DNA of 64,000 nucleotides from Marinobacter maroccanus (GTDB taxonomy: Bacteria; Pseudomonadota; Gammaproteobacteria; Pseudomonadales; Oleiphilaceae): assembly GCF_002933275.1 (NCBI RefSeq), contig NZ_PSSX01000001.1, positions 124,001 through 188,000 on the forward strand, written 5' to 3'. The translations under genes were made by a program, and so were the position numbers. This document shows, in pieces, positions 1 to 9,016 of this stretch (positions are counted from its first letter, which is position 1; the number at the start of each line of letters is the position of its first letter). Below the pieces are notes generated by a model that saw nothing but the letters and a program-made list of their open reading frames with translations, did not search any database and was not told where the DNA came from.

Positions 1-1
1 T

Positions 2-343
2 CCCTCCTACGAGATCAAATCTGATTATGTTGACGTTGCTGAAACCCTGGGAAAAGCATGGCAAAAGTGCCGTCATGGGGTCTATCTTGTCTGGTATCCG
101 ATTCTCACCAGCGGACTGCAGGTGCAGCTGAAAGAGGCCGTCAGACATACCGATGTGCGCAAGGTGCTGTGCAGTGAGGTTTCTCTGAGCAACCCGCCGG
201 CGCGCGGCATGATCGGATCCGGCATGCTGGTGGTGAATCCGCCCTGGGGCTTTGATGCCCGGCTATCTGCAATGATGAACGACGTTGCCGGGTCGGACAT
301 TTTGAATCTGTCCCATGAGATTGATTGGCTGGTGCCGGAGTAG
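2..343 (+). CDS. rlmJ: 23S rRNA (adenine-2030-N6)-methyltransferase, C-terminal part
   Basis: The reading frame is open at the left edge of the window, so only the last 113 residues are present. The family methylates the N6 of A2030 in 23S rRNA. The visible part begins at the catalytic motif (PSYE; the preceding base pair fits an Asp, giving D-P-S-Y/DPPY-type) and continues with KSDY, the YLVWYP segment, and the GSGMLVVNPPW block near the end, followed by a terminal WLVPE. These blocks match RlmJ in order and spacing as I remember it from E. coli. The N-terminal half lies outside the window. The next gene starts 32 bases later on the same strand with its own ribosome binding site. Confidence 0.85.
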   Translation, partial: PSYEIKSDYVDVAETLGKAWQKCRHGVYLVWYPILTSGLQVQLKEAVRHTDVRKVLCSEVSLSNPPARGMIGSGMLVVNPPWGFDARLSAMMNDVAGSDILNLSHEIDWLVPE

Positions 344-375
344 CTGAAGCGGCGTGATGCGGGGGAGCGAAGGGG

Positions 376-1644
376 TTGAAGGAAAAGCCGGTTGAGAAGT
401 CAGAGTCCGTGGGGATGCCAGGTGGTCTCATCCCCGTTGAGCATTGGAGAGTGCCAGAGACCTCGGTGCGGCGGTCATTGAAAGATTCTTTTCGCCATGC
501 CCTTGCACAGATTGGGGCGGGTGTTGTAACGGATAAAGAAACATTTGAAAGCCTCGATAACCTTCCGGAGCTTTCGGTGGAGCAGCTTGAGTCTTTTGCT
601 CCCCGGCCCGACTTCCTTGAACTGGCTGGCACATTGTCCGGCGCCCTTGAAGAATCCATGTCCAACGATTTGGTTTGCCATGGAGTGACGTTACTGGTGG
701 CGCCGCCGTTTTCGGGTATACGTCCCACCCTTGAATGCTTTCCCCAAATTGAATCGCAGCATAATGGCGGGGCGAAACAATGGTCGCTGATCGTGCCTCC
801 CGAGAACCTGCTTCTGGATGACCAGGGCGCCCGGGAGTGGTGGGACAGGCAGGACCTTTCCAGACCCTGGGTGATTCCCGAGCTGGCTGATTTCTGGTTG
901 CGCCATCTTTCTGGTCTGACCCTGGTTCGGGAATTACTGCGTCGGGTTGCCGCCGGGGGGCTTGCACCTGGCGTTATTGGTTGCTCGAGCTGGTGCTGGC
1001 AATTCTGGTCCAGTTACCTGGACGATGCGCCTTTTGCGCCGGTGACAACCTCGCCCATGGGGGCAGCGGAACTCGGTGCGTGGTTTGAGTCTCTCGCTGG
1101 TGGCGGTAGCAACAAGTTAATCATCGCCCGAATGGCAGACGACGGTTTATGGGTTTTGCCGATGGCAGATGAGAGTGATTGGAAAAAACGCAAACACAGC
1201 GGCTTTCTCCGGGATCTCGCCTCCGTCGCAAGGGGGAATCCGGGCGTTGCGTTGGCGATCTGGCGTCGAGCGCTCAGGGTCAGACCGGAAGAAGAGACAG
1301 ACACCAAAGAGTCTGGCGAGGTTTCCGGTAACAGCGGCGGAGTCGCCAGGGTTTGGGTTGTCCCTTTTGATCAACTAGGTCTTCCGACAGTACCCCAGAG
1401 CAAGGGTGATAACATTGGCCTGCTTTTGCATGCCTTGCTTCTGCACGATGGCCTGGACATTTCTAGTTTGCAGTTGGTTACCGGCGTCGCAGAGCATGAG
1501 ATGGGATTCGTTCTGGCGCGGCTGGCGCGATTGGAACTCATCGAGTTCGAGGCCACTGATGCTAGCTGGAGGATTACTGCACATGGATACCCTTCGATTC
1601 GTCGGCACTTGCAGAGCTGGGGCTTCCCGGTCGACGCCTTTTAG
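376..1644 (+). CDS. uncharacterised 422-aa protein next to MscS channel
   Basis: I do not recognise this family. The TTG start is preceded by GGGGGAG at a good distance; an ATG at 415 (MPGGLIPVEHW) is the alternative but has no convincing ribosome binding site. The protein is soluble-looking, Trp-rich, with no signal peptide or membrane segment. A segment near residues 105-118 (LLVAPPFSGI) lies where an ATPase P-loop might sit but lacks the GK[ST]. The last 80 residues (LLHALLLHDGLDISSLQ ... LARLELIEF ... WRITAHGYPSIRRHL) look like a winged-helix. That pattern suggests a degenerate AAA/STAND-like protein, which is inference only. It ends 10 bases before mscS, so the two are probably co-transcribed. 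Confidence 0.6.
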   Translation: MKEKPVEKSESVGMPGGLIPVEHWRVPETSVRRSLKDSFRHALAQIGAGVVTDKETFESLDNLPELSVEQLESFAPRPDFLELAGTLSGALEESMSNDLVCHGVTLLVAPPFSGIRPTLECFPQIESQHNGGAKQWSLIVPPENLLLDDQGAREWWDRQDLSRPWVIPELADFWLRHLSGLTLVRELLRRVAAGGLAPGVIGCSSWCWQFWSSYLDDAPFAPVTTSPMGAAELGAWFESLAGGGSNKLIIARMADDGLWVLPMADESDWKKRKHSGFLRDLASVARGNPGVALAIWRRALRVRPEEETDTKESGEVSGNSGGVARVWVVPFDQLGLPTVPQSKGDNIGLLLHALLLHDGLDISSLQLVTGVAEHEMGFVLARLARLELIEFEATDASWRITAHGYPSIRRHLQSWGFPVDAF

Positions 1645-1654
1645 GAGATGAGCC

Positions 1655-2458
1655 ATGGGTGATCTCGGCATTCGAGAGGCGTTTTCAGCGATTACTTCCC
1701 AAGCATTGCTGGAATCATTATTGGTTGTGCTGCTGGCAACGGGCCTGACCATCGCCATTCAGAAGCTGTTCCCGCGAATCGCAGGTAAACTGGGCGGCAA
1801 ACCCCGGCTTTATATCCTGGCGTCGGTGCCTTTGTTGAGGCTGGTCATTATTGTTCTGACCATCATCATTGTGGTTCCGATACTGGTGGAGCCTTCGTTT
1901 GAAAACATGGTTGCCATTTTTGGCGCGTTGGGGCTGGCCCTGGGATTTGCTTTCAAGGATTATGCGAACAGTCTGATTGCCGGCATTGTAACCCTGTACG
2001 AAATGCCTTATCGCCCTGGAGACTGGATCGAAGTGGACGGTCAGTACGGGGAGGTACGCTCGATTGGCACCAGGGCTGCCGAGCTGGTTACGCCCGATGA
2101 CACCGTGGTGGTAATCCCCCACAGTAAACTCTGGGCTTCGCTGATTGCCAATGCCAACGACGGTACTGACAACCTGATGTGCGTGGCGGAGTTCAATCTT
2201 GAGCCCCACCACGACGTCAGCCGGGTTATGAGCCTTCTCCGGGATGTGGCTTACACTTGTCCTCTGACCCGGACTTTTCGTCCTGTCGTGGTGGTGGTGT
2301 CCAACAAGCCATGGGGTATGTGTTACCGGCTAAAGGCCTACCCGGTTGAGTTGAAGGATCAATTTCGCTTCATTTCCGAGTTGACGGCGAAGGGAGCAAA
2401 TGCGCTTGCCTCCGAAGGCGTCAGTTTTGTCTCAGTCCCCGTCGCCGGAACCCGCTGA
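1655..2458 (+). CDS. MscS family mechanosensitive ion channel
   Basis: This 267-residue protein matches small MscS-type channels, which open under membrane tension to release solutes during osmotic downshock. Three membrane segments are visible (about residues 15-35, 58-80 and 85-110). The third carries the Gly/Ala-rich pore helix (FGALGLALGFAFKDYANSLIAG), followed by the beta domain (YRPGDWIEVDGQYGEV, VVIPHSKL). The length equals the minimal MscS architecture with no added regulatory domain. The start is set by AGGAGATGAGCC just upstream. The 3' end overlaps the 3' end of the convergent TRAP-type gene by 27 bases, so no separate terminator lies between them. Confidence 0.92.
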   Translation: MGDLGIREAFSAITSQALLESLLVVLLATGLTIAIQKLFPRIAGKLGGKPRLYILASVPLLRLVIIVLTIIIVVPILVEPSFENMVAIFGALGLALGFAFKDYANSLIAGIVTLYEMPYRPGDWIEVDGQYGEVRSIGTRAAELVTPDDTVVVIPHSKLWASLIANANDGTDNLMCVAEFNLEPHHDVSRVMSLLRDVAYTCPLTRTFRPVVVVVSNKPWGMCYRLKAYPVELKDQFRFISELTAKGANALASEGVSFVSVPVAGTR

Positions 2459-3535
2459 ACCCTGACTTCCGGTTTCGGTGTCGTTAATCAACTGGCGTAA
2501 CTGCTCAAAAATACGCTGCCCACTCTCGCCGGTGCGTTCCAGATAGATGTCACGCACTGGCATGCTGGCCTGCCGGAACGCCTCCCGTTCTGCATCGGTA
2601 AGGCGGACGACTTCCAGGTGGCCTTCTTCCAGCATTTTTTCGAGCCGGGTCTGATTAAGTTCCTCCTGGGTCTCCCAGGCAATCTGTGCAACATCTTTGA
2701 GGCCGTTATCCAGCCATTGTTGCTGGTTTTCCGGCAATGCGTTGTACCAGTCAAGATTGGAAACCACTGAAGCAACGAACTGGGCCGGCCGTGCGAGCGT
2801 CATGGTGCTCTGGACTTCATAGAAATCCATTTCCTCGATGGCAAAAACGGGGTTGCTCTGGCCATCGATCTTGCGCAGCTGAAGGTCGCTGTAGACCTGA
2901 GAATAGGGGGCCTGGCTTGGTTCGGCGCCATAGGCGCGAAAGGCTTCCTCGGCCATGTCGGATGTCATGGTGCGGATCCGTTGGCCATCGAAGTCTTCCG
3001 GTGTGCGGAGCGCCTTGTTGGCGGTCCACGCCATCCAGCCCTCGGGTACAAAGCCCAGAAGTTTCATGTTCTCCCGGGCGTAGGGCTGCTCAAAAAGATC
3101 GAGCAATTCCGGGCTTGCCAGAACCTGTCGGGTAACCTCGGGATCGTCCGGCAGAACATAGTGGAGGGTAAAAAGGCCGACTTCCGGGATGGTGTTGGCA
3201 AGGTGTCCGGGAGAGGCGAAGGCAAGGCTGACCGAACCATTCCGGACCAGTTCAGTAAGCTGAGCCGAAGTACCCAGCGACCCATAGGGAAAGATATCGA
3301 CTTCAATCTTGCCGTCAGAACGATCTTCAATGCGCTCTTTCAGTGCTTCAGCATAGGCGTGCTGAACGCTACCTTCGATTTCTTCCAGGGCAAAGCGCCA
3401 GGTGACGGGATATTCGGGGGGTTCCGGTGCCTCGGACGTCTTGTCCCCACGATCGGTCTGGTTGTCTGAGCAACCGGTCAGTGCAATGGCCAATGCGAGG
3501 CTCAGTGGCCAGAACCTGAAACGGGCGGTGGGCAT
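2432..3535 (-). CDS. TRAP-type solute-binding lipoprotein (DctP family)
   Basis: DctP-family proteins capture organic acids or similar solutes for TRAP transporters. The ATG at 3535 follows GGAG and gives a 367-residue protein with a lipoprotein signal (LALAIALTGC, lipobox LTGC), then an acidic linker and the binding domain (WRFALEEIEGS, AEALKERIEDRSDGKIEVDIFPYGSLG, FDGQRIRTMTSDM, QSNPVFAIEEMDFYE). An upstream in-frame GTG-like extension adds no plausible signal peptide and was not used. Most DctP proteins in Gram-negative bacteria are free in the periplasm, so lipid anchoring is unusual. No DctQ or DctM gene lies beside it; it appears to be an orphan component or sensor. The substrate cannot be read from the sequence. 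Confidence 0.85.
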   Translation of the reverse strand: MPTARFRFWPLSLALAIALTGCSDNQTDRGDKTSEAPEPPEYPVTWRFALEEIEGSVQHAYAEALKERIEDRSDGKIEVDIFPYGSLGTSAQLTELVRNGSVSLAFASPGHLANTIPEVGLFTLHYVLPDDPEVTRQVLASPELLDLFEQPYARENMKLLGFVPEGWMAWTANKALRTPEDFDGQRIRTMTSDMAEEAFRAYGAEPSQAPYSQVYSDLQLRKIDGQSNPVFAIEEMDFYEVQSTMTLARPAQFVASVVSNLDWYNALPENQQQWLDNGLKDVAQIAWETQEELNQTRLEKMLEEGHLEVVRLTDAEREAFRQASMPVRDIYLERTGESGQRIFEQLRQLINDTETGSQGSAGSGDGD

Positions 3536-3705
3536 AGCGGGGACTCCAGTTTTCCCAATCCTTGTTTGATATTGATATACAAGGTAACACAAGAATGCTC
3601 GCTGCCGTGGGTAACAGGGTTCGATTGGATTACACTGTCGGCCAAACGACCCAGTGGAGAAAGGAGAGAATCGATGGAGTTTCAGTGGTTGGCAGGAGGC
3701 CTTGA

Positions 3706-4611
3706 ATGAAAAACCAGAAACAGGCGATGCTCTATGGCCTGGGCACGGTGCTGTTGTGGTCTACAGTGGCAACCGCGTTCAAGCTCTCCCTGAGAGAGCT
3801 GGCTCCCGTTCAGATGCTGCTGATTGCCTGCAGCGCGTCAGTAGTGGTGATGGCCATTATTCTGATGCTTCAGGGGCGTTGGCATCTGGTGTTTTCACTC
3901 AGTCGCAAACAGTACGCCCAGTCTTTCGGTATGGGGCTGATCAATCCCTGTCTCTACTATTTTTTGTTGTTCGGCGCGTTTGATCGGTTGCCGGCCCAGG
4001 AGGCGCAACCGCTGAACTACACCTGGGCACTGGTGCTGGCCTATATGTCGGTACCGTTTCTAGGGCATCGGCTGCGCAAGCTGGATATTGTTGCAGGCCT
4101 GATCTGCTATGCCGGGGTGGTGGTGATTGCCACCCGTGGAGCCGTGACTTCCCTGAGTTTCGAGGATCCGCTCGGGGTTTCCCTCGCCCTGGGCAGTACT
4201 GTGGTCTGGGCGTCCTACTGGATTATTGCCACCCGGGATACCCGTGATCCGGTGGTTGGCCTGTTCCTGAATTTTCTGTGCGGGCTGCCGGTGATTCTGC
4301 TCATTTGCTGGTGGACGGAGGGCCTGAACTTTGCCACCGGAACGTCGCTTGCTGCTGCGTTGTATGTTGGCGTGTTCGAGATGGGCATCGCTTTCGTACT
4401 CTGGTCCTACGCCATGAAGAAGGCGGAGAACACCTCGAAGGTCAGCAACCTGATTTTTATCTCGCCATTCCTTTCACTGGTGTTTATCTATTTTATTCTG
4501 GGTGAGCATATCCTGCCTTCCACCTACATCGGGTTGGTTCTGATCATGATGGGGCTCTGGATCCAGCAGAAAAAAGTGAAGGATCGGGAAGAGGCCCTGA
4601 ACGTTGGCTAG
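3706..4611 (+). CDS. DMT superfamily transporter (EamA domains)
   Basis: The 301-residue protein has ten predicted membrane helices and two EamA repeats, as in drug/metabolite exporters. Visible marks are the first helix ([21 protein letters not shown]), the repeat boundary around residue 145 ([19 protein letters not shown]) and the last helices ([22 protein letters not shown], a typical EamA end). ATG is preceded by GGCAGGAGGC at good spacing. Family members export amino acids or metabolites; the substrate here is unknown. The gene overlaps the following GIY-YIG gene by eight bases, so the two are translationally coupled. Confidence 0.9.
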   Translation: MKNQKQAMLYGLGTVLLWSTVATAFKLSLRELAPVQMLLIACSASVVVMAIILMLQGRWHLVFSLSRKQYAQSFGMGLINPCLYYFLLFGAFDRLPAQEAQPLNYTWALVLAYMSVPFLGHRLRKLDIVAGLICYAGVVVIATRGAVTSLSFEDPLGVSLALGSTVVWASYWIIATRDTRDPVVGLFLNFLCGLPVILLICWWTEGLNFATGTSLAAALYVGVFEMGIAFVLWSYAMKKAENTSKVSNLIFISPFLSLVFIYFILGEHILPSTYIGLVLIMMGLWIQQKKVKDREEALNVG

Positions 4612-4879
4612 CTGGTTTGTCTACATGGTGCGAACCGCACGGGGGGCGCTGTATACCGGCATAACCACTGACGTTGAACGGCGTTTCACTGAACATCAGG
4701 GAGGCGCTCCTCGGGGAGCACGTGCTCTGAGGGGCAAAGGGCCACTGGAACTGGTGTTCAGCGCGCCGGCCGGAGACCGAAGCCGGGCTTCACGGCTGGA
4801 GTGGCACATAAAACAGTGGCCGCGGCTCAGGAAAGAGGCCCTGGCTCGGGGTGAGGTCAGTCTGCCAGATGACGTTTGA
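4604..4879 (+). CDS. GIY-YIG domain protein (YhbQ/UPF0213-like)
   Basis: The 91-residue protein is a single GIY-YIG nuclease-fold domain: [18 protein letters not shown] corresponds to the two-part motif, then the Arg/His segment [10 protein letters not shown] and the Glu-bearing [11 protein letters not shown] helix. Stand-alone members such as E. coli YhbQ are thought to act on DNA, but a cellular role is not well established. The likely start is the TTG at 4604, which overlaps the stop of the upstream transporter; an internal ATG at 4625 would cut into the motif. The 3' end overlaps the end of the convergent hydrolase gene by 23 bases. Confidence 0.85.
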   Translation: MASWFVYMVRTARGALYTGITTDVERRFTEHQGGAPRGARALRGKGPLELVFSAPAGDRSRASRLEWHIKQWPRLRKEALARGEVSLPDDV

Positions 4880-5750
4880 TGTGTTCGCCGGCGGTCTCCA
4901 TCGCGGCGGTGGCACGGTCGAGCTGACCGCTATGCACCTGAAAAACATGCCATAGGCTGTTGTAGACCTCGAGGCAGGTTTCCACATCGTGCCGGTTTGC
5001 GGCCTCGGCCAGCCGTTCGGCATCATTCAGCAGGATTTCCTGGCTGCCCACCTGGATCAGCAAAGGGGGCAGGCCGCTCAGATCCCCGAAAATGGGTGAT
5101 ATCAGTGGATTGGTCAGGGATTCCTGACCGGCATAGAGTTTTGCCGCCTTGCTGGTCCAACTGGCCTGGAGCACTGGTTCACATTCGGGTGCGTAGAGCT
5201 TTTCCTGAGTGAGATCTATCCAGGGTGAAAACACCGTGACAGATGAAGGAAGTGGCTGGTTTTTGTCGCGCAGCTGCATGGCGAGGGCGATGGCGAGGCC
5301 GCCACCGGCGGAATCGCCAGCGATGGCAATCTGCCCCGGTTTAAAGCCTTCCTCGAGCAGCCCGTTCCAACAGGCTTCGGCATCATCCAGAGCGGCGGGA
5401 AATGGGAATTCCGGCGCCAGCCGGTAATCGGGTGTGACTATGGTGCAACCGCTGGTTTTGGCCAGGTGCCCGGTTATGCCCCGATGCGTGGCAGAGGAAC
5501 CGATGATATAGCCACCGCCATGCAGATAGAGAACGGCGCCGTGAGGTTTGTTGCCAAAACTGGTGCTGGTGGCCGGAATGCCGCCCACCCTGGTGTTTTC
5601 GAAGCTTGCCCCTCGGGGTGGCGTAGAACTCCGGTAAGCCTGACGCACAATGCGTCGCTGGAGCGAAACAGGTACTGCCGGGGTAAGAACCGGTCTGACC
5701 AACCGGTTCATGGTCTGGCGCAACGCAGTCTCCAGAAGCTGTTGCAACAT
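4857..5750 (-). CDS. alpha/beta hydrolase, hormone-sensitive lipase family
   Basis: The protein is an esterase of the HSL (bacterial family IV) type. It shows the oxyanion-hole motif HGGGYIIG, the nucleophile elbow GDSAGGG with the catalytic Ser, an acidic residue in the [14 protein letters not shown] segment, and the His in LWHVFQ. I take the ATG at 5750 ([10 protein letters not shown]), giving 297 residues; an ATG at 5804 would add an 18-residue tail without clear function. Members hydrolyse short- to medium-chain esters; the physiological substrate is unknown. It is divergently oriented to a second, unrelated alpha/beta hydrolase at 5828. Confidence 0.88.
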   Translation of the reverse strand: MLQQLLETALRQTMNRLVRPVLTPAVPVSLQRRIVRQAYRSSTPPRGASFENTRVGGIPATSTSFGNKPHGAVLYLHGGGYIIGSSATHRGITGHLAKTSGCTIVTPDYRLAPEFPFPAALDDAEACWNGLLEEGFKPGQIAIAGDSAGGGLAIALAMQLRDKNQPLPSSVTVFSPWIDLTQEKLYAPECEPVLQASWTSKAAKLYAGQESLTNPLISPIFGDLSGLPPLLIQVGSQEILLNDAERLAEAANRHDVETCLEVYNSLWHVFQVHSGQLDRATAAMETAGEHIKRHLAD

Positions 5751-5827
5751 CTGTGTCTTTCCCCTGCTATGGGTTAGGATTGGAGGCCAAAATTTATAAC
5801 TCATTCATGACAGGCGTTTAACTCTAC

Positions 5828-6835
5828 GTGTACTGGAAAACAGATACCATAGAAATACCGGATTGGGACAGGCACTCGCTCCTGGACAGACTCGAACCGT
5901 TCAACCCGACCGGCTCACGGGATCTCAGTGATGAAATGGTGGCCTATTGCCGCTTTTACGGCCTGGATCTCTGGGTAGAGCATCCGGACGTTGCTTACCA
6001 TCAGGGTTACGTCAACGCATCTGATCATGAGGTCATGGTGCACTATTTCCGGTTGCCAGAGCAGGCAACTGAGCGTGGCACAGTGTTTATTCTGCACGGC
6101 TATTTCGATCATGTTGGATTGTACAGCCAGTTGATCGATCGCTGTCTGGGAGCCGGCTTTGATGTCCTGGCTTACGATCAGCCAGGACACGGCCTCTCCA
6201 GCGGTACGCCGGCGGCGATTGGCAGTTTTCTGGAGTACCAGGGGGTTCTGGCAGACGTTATGGCTCAGGTCAGAGAAAAGGTGCGTCAGCCCTGGTTTGC
6301 GGTCGGTCAGAGCACTGGTGGTGCGATCCTGATCGACTACCTGTTGTCCAACCAGCACAATCAGCAGACTTCCGACTTCCGGAAAGTGGTGCTCCTGGCG
6401 CCGCTGGTGAGACCTGCGGGCTGGTTGGGAGCAAAGGTGCTCCATAGTATCGCTAAACCGTTTGTATCGCGGTGGCGGCGAGTGTTCGCGGAGAACAGTG
6501 GCAATAGCCGATTCCTTCGTTTTTTGCGGGAGCATGATCCTCTCCAGGCCAGGGCGGTGCATGTGGACTGGGTAAGTGCATTGCGAAAATGGGTGCCCCA
6601 CATCGAATCCGCCCGGCCCGTGGACTTTCCGGTAACGGTCGTGCAGGGTGAAAAAGATCTGACAGTCGACTGGCAACACAATTTGCGTATTATCCGGAAT
6701 AAATTTTCCTCGGTGGAGGAACTGAAAATCCCTGACGGACGTCATCATCTTGTGAATGAAGCCCAGGATTTGCAGGCAACAGTATTCAATACCATCATTG
6801 ATACATTCACGAACTCGGCATCAAAGACCCGCTAG
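5828..6835 (+). CDS. alpha/beta hydrolase (monoacylglycerol lipase-like)
   Basis: This 335-residue protein has the serine-hydrolase pattern of lysophospholipase/monoacylglycerol lipase-like enzymes: an HG oxyanion segment (ILHGYFDHVGLYSQL), the nucleophile elbow GQSTGG, an Asp in VVQGEKDLTVDW and the His in DGRHHLVNEA. The residue order Ser-Asp-His is complete. The only reasonable start is the GTG at 5828, with a weak ribosome binding site; no ATG occurs before the hydrolase fold begins. There is no signal peptide, so it should act in the cytoplasm on lipid or ester substrates. It is followed after 37 bases by an outer-membrane lipoprotein gene on the same strand. Confidence 0.85.
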   Translation: MYWKTDTIEIPDWDRHSLLDRLEPFNPTGSRDLSDEMVAYCRFYGLDLWVEHPDVAYHQGYVNASDHEVMVHYFRLPEQATERGTVFILHGYFDHVGLYSQLIDRCLGAGFDVLAYDQPGHGLSSGTPAAIGSFLEYQGVLADVMAQVREKVRQPWFAVGQSTGGAILIDYLLSNQHNQQTSDFRKVVLLAPLVRPAGWLGAKVLHSIAKPFVSRWRRVFAENSGNSRFLRFLREHDPLQARAVHVDWVSALRKWVPHIESARPVDFPVTVVQGEKDLTVDWQHNLRIIRNKFSSVEELKIPDGRHHLVNEAQDLQATVFNTIIDTFTNSASKTR

Positions 6836-6872
6836 CGGTCTCTGCCAGGAACATCATGCACAGGAGATAGTT

Positions 6873-7529
6873 GTGAAAAAGACAATACTCGCGTTTGCAG
6901 TGGCCACTGTCGGTCTCGGTGGTTGCATGACCTATGACCCCTATACCGGCGAGGAGAAAACCTCCAGTGCAACCAAGGGCAGTATCATTGGCGCCATTGG
7001 CGGCGCTGCCGTTGGTGCGGCAACATCCAGCAAGAGTGATCGTGGTAAAGGGGCCTTGATCGGCGCAGCCAGTGGTGCGGCCATTGGCGGCGGCATTGGT
7101 TATTACATGGACAAGCAGGAAGCCGAGCTGCGTCGCAAACTGGAAGGCACCGGTGTGCGCGTGGTGCGTAATGGCGACGAGATTGAGCTGGTGATGCCGG
7201 GCAACATCACCTTCGACCTGAATGAATCGACGATCAAGCCGTCATTCAGTGGCACCCTGGAGTCTGTGGGTCTGGTTCTGAAGGAATATGACAAGACCAT
7301 TATCCAGATCGAGGGGCATACCGACAGCTCCGGCTCAGACAGCTATAACCAGCTGCTCAGCGAGCGTCGCGCCTCTTCTGTACGTGACTTCCTGCTGAAT
7401 CAGGGCATTGAGCCCAAGCGAACGCGGGCTGTTGGTTACGGTGAACGCTACCCTGTGGCGACCAACGATACCGCGGCAGGGCGCGAGCAGAACCGTCGTG
7501 TTGAGCTGACACTGGTGCCCATGCAGTAA
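6873..7529 (+). CDS. OmpA family lipoprotein with glycine-zipper (YiaD-like)
   Basis: The GTG at 6873 follows AGGAGATAGTT and starts a 218-residue lipoprotein: signal peptide ending in the lipobox LGGC, then two glycine-zipper segments (SIIGAIGGAAVGAAT and GALIGAASGAAIGGGIGYYMDKQ), then an OmpA-C peptidoglycan-binding domain (ITFDLNESTIKPSF, IQIEGHTDSSGSD, NQLLSERRASSVRDFL, VGYGERYPVATNDTAAGREQNRRVEL). The Asp and Arg residues that hold diaminopimelate in this fold are present (HTDSSG, NRRVE). The protein should tether the outer membrane to the cell wall. Transcription ends at the hairpin shared with serA. Confidence 0.92.
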   Translation: MKKTILAFAVATVGLGGCMTYDPYTGEEKTSSATKGSIIGAIGGAAVGAATSSKSDRGKGALIGAASGAAIGGGIGYYMDKQEAELRRKLEGTGVRVVRNGDEIELVMPGNITFDLNESTIKPSFSGTLESVGLVLKEYDKTIIQIEGHTDSSGSDSYNQLLSERRASSVRDFLLNQGIEPKRTRAVGYGERYPVATNDTAAGREQNRRVELTLVPMQ

Positions 7530-7550
7530 ACAGGGCGCTTCGCTGACATA

Positions 7551-7581
7551 AAAAAACCGGGGCAAATGCTCCGGTTTTTTT
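7551..7581. terminator. bidirectional intrinsic terminator between ompA-like gene and serA
   Basis: A run of A residues, a stem of ACCGG(GGC)/(GCT)CCGGT with an AAAT loop, and a run of T residues form a symmetric hairpin. It lies between two convergent genes and reads as a terminator on either strand. Confidence 0.9.
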
Positions 7582-7596
7582 GTGCCAGGCCGTGAA

Positions 7597-8826
7597 TCAG
7601 AACAGGACGCGACAGCGAATTGTTCCCTTCACCTTGAGCAGCTTTTCAAGTGCCAGCTCGCCATACTCTTTGTCCACATCCACGACCACGTAACCGATGT
7701 CTTCCTTGGTCTGCAGGTACTGGCCACAAACGTTGATGCCGTTCTCGGAGAATACCTGGTTGATTTCGGACATCACGCCGGGCACGTTTTCATGGATGTG
7801 CAGCAGGCGGTGCTGGTTGGGGTGTGACGGCAGGGCCACTTCCGGGAAGTTCACGGAAGAAACGGACGTGCCGTTGTCGCTGTACATGGCCAGTTTTTCC
7901 GCCACTTCGCGACCGATGTTTTCCTGGGCTTCGATGGTGGAGCCACCCACGTGCGGGGTCAGGATCACATTGTCGAATTCCCGCAGCGGAGACACGAATT
8001 CCTCGTCGTTGGACTTGGGTTCAACCGGGAACACGTCGATGGCTGCGCCCAGCAGCTTGCCGCCGCCCAGGGCGTCAGCCAGGGCGTCAATGTCGACAAC
8101 CGTGCCACGGGAGGCATTCATCAGAATGCTGCCGGGTTTCATCTGGGCAAATTGCTCAGCCTTGAACATGTACTTGGTGGCCGGTGTTTCCGGCACGTGC
8201 AGGCTGACCACGTCGGCGATATTCAGCAGCTCCTGGAGCGTGCCCACCTGGGTGGCGTTACCGATCGACAGTTTTGAGACTACATCATAGAAGTACACAT
8301 CCATGCCCAGGCCCTCGGCCAGGACACTGAACTGGGTGCCGATGTTGCCGTAACCGATGATGCCCAGCTTCTTGCCACGGATTTCGTAGCTGTCCTTGGC
8401 CGACTTCAGCCATTCACCGCGATGGGCCTTGGCGTTTTTCTCCGGAACACCGCGCAGGAGCAGGATGGCCTGGGCCAGAACCAGTTCGGCAACGCTCCGG
8501 GTGTTGGAGAAGGGCGCGTTGAAGACGGCAATGCCGCGCCGGGTGGCGGCCTGCAGATCCACCTGGTTGGTGCCAATACAGAAACAGCCCACGGCCACCA
8601 GCTTCTTGGCGGCTTCAAATACTTTCTCGGTCAGCTGGGTGCGCGAGCGGATACCGATGAAGTGCGCGTCGGCAATCTTCTCGATCAGCTCTTCCTCGGC
8701 CAGCGAGTGAGTCAGATACTCGATGTTGGTATAGCCCGCAGCGTTCAGGGTATCAATGGCAGATTGATGCACGCCTTCCAGCAGCAGGATACGGATTTTG
8801 CTCTTCTCAAGAGACGTATTTGACAT
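7597..8826 (-). CDS. serA: D-3-phosphoglycerate dehydrogenase
   Basis: SerA oxidises 3-phosphoglycerate with NAD+, the first step of serine synthesis. The 409-residue length and single C-terminal ACT domain (HENVPGVMSEINQVFSENGINV) match the E. coli type, in which serine inhibits allosterically through that domain. Visible landmarks: the Rossmann motif GIIGYGNIGTQ, RSRTQL and NASRGTVVD in the substrate site, and the HVGGST segment bearing the catalytic His. The start MSNTSLEKSKIRILLLEG matches the family. It is divergent from the D-2-hydroxyglutarate dehydrogenase-like gene, a partner known to remove the 2-hydroxyglutarate that SerA can form. Confidence 0.97.
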   Translation of the reverse strand: MSNTSLEKSKIRILLLEGVHQSAIDTLNAAGYTNIEYLTHSLAEEELIEKIADAHFIGIRSRTQLTEKVFEAAKKLVAVGCFCIGTNQVDLQAATRRGIAVFNAPFSNTRSVAELVLAQAILLLRGVPEKNAKAHRGEWLKSAKDSYEIRGKKLGIIGYGNIGTQFSVLAEGLGMDVYFYDVVSKLSIGNATQVGTLQELLNIADVVSLHVPETPATKYMFKAEQFAQMKPGSILMNASRGTVVDIDALADALGGGKLLGAAIDVFPVEPKSNDEEFVSPLREFDNVILTPHVGGSTIEAQENIGREVAEKLAMYSDNGTSVSSVNFPEVALPSHPNQHRLLHIHENVPGVMSEINQVFSENGINVCGQYLQTKEDIGYVVVDVDKEYGELALEKLLKVKGTIRCRVLF

Positions 8827-9016
8827 GGGCTTGCTTCCGAACCTTTCGTCACGTGAAATGACCTGTGGCCAGTGATCGTCGGGGCTGGCTCACAGAACAG
8901 GGGCGGTATGATACCATAAACGCAGATTTTCACAGCGCGCCGGTTTGCCTGAATCAACTGTCTGTGATTCCTGTTGCAGGATGCTCCGGCCCAAACCTGA
9001 CGAGACCGAAAATTCC

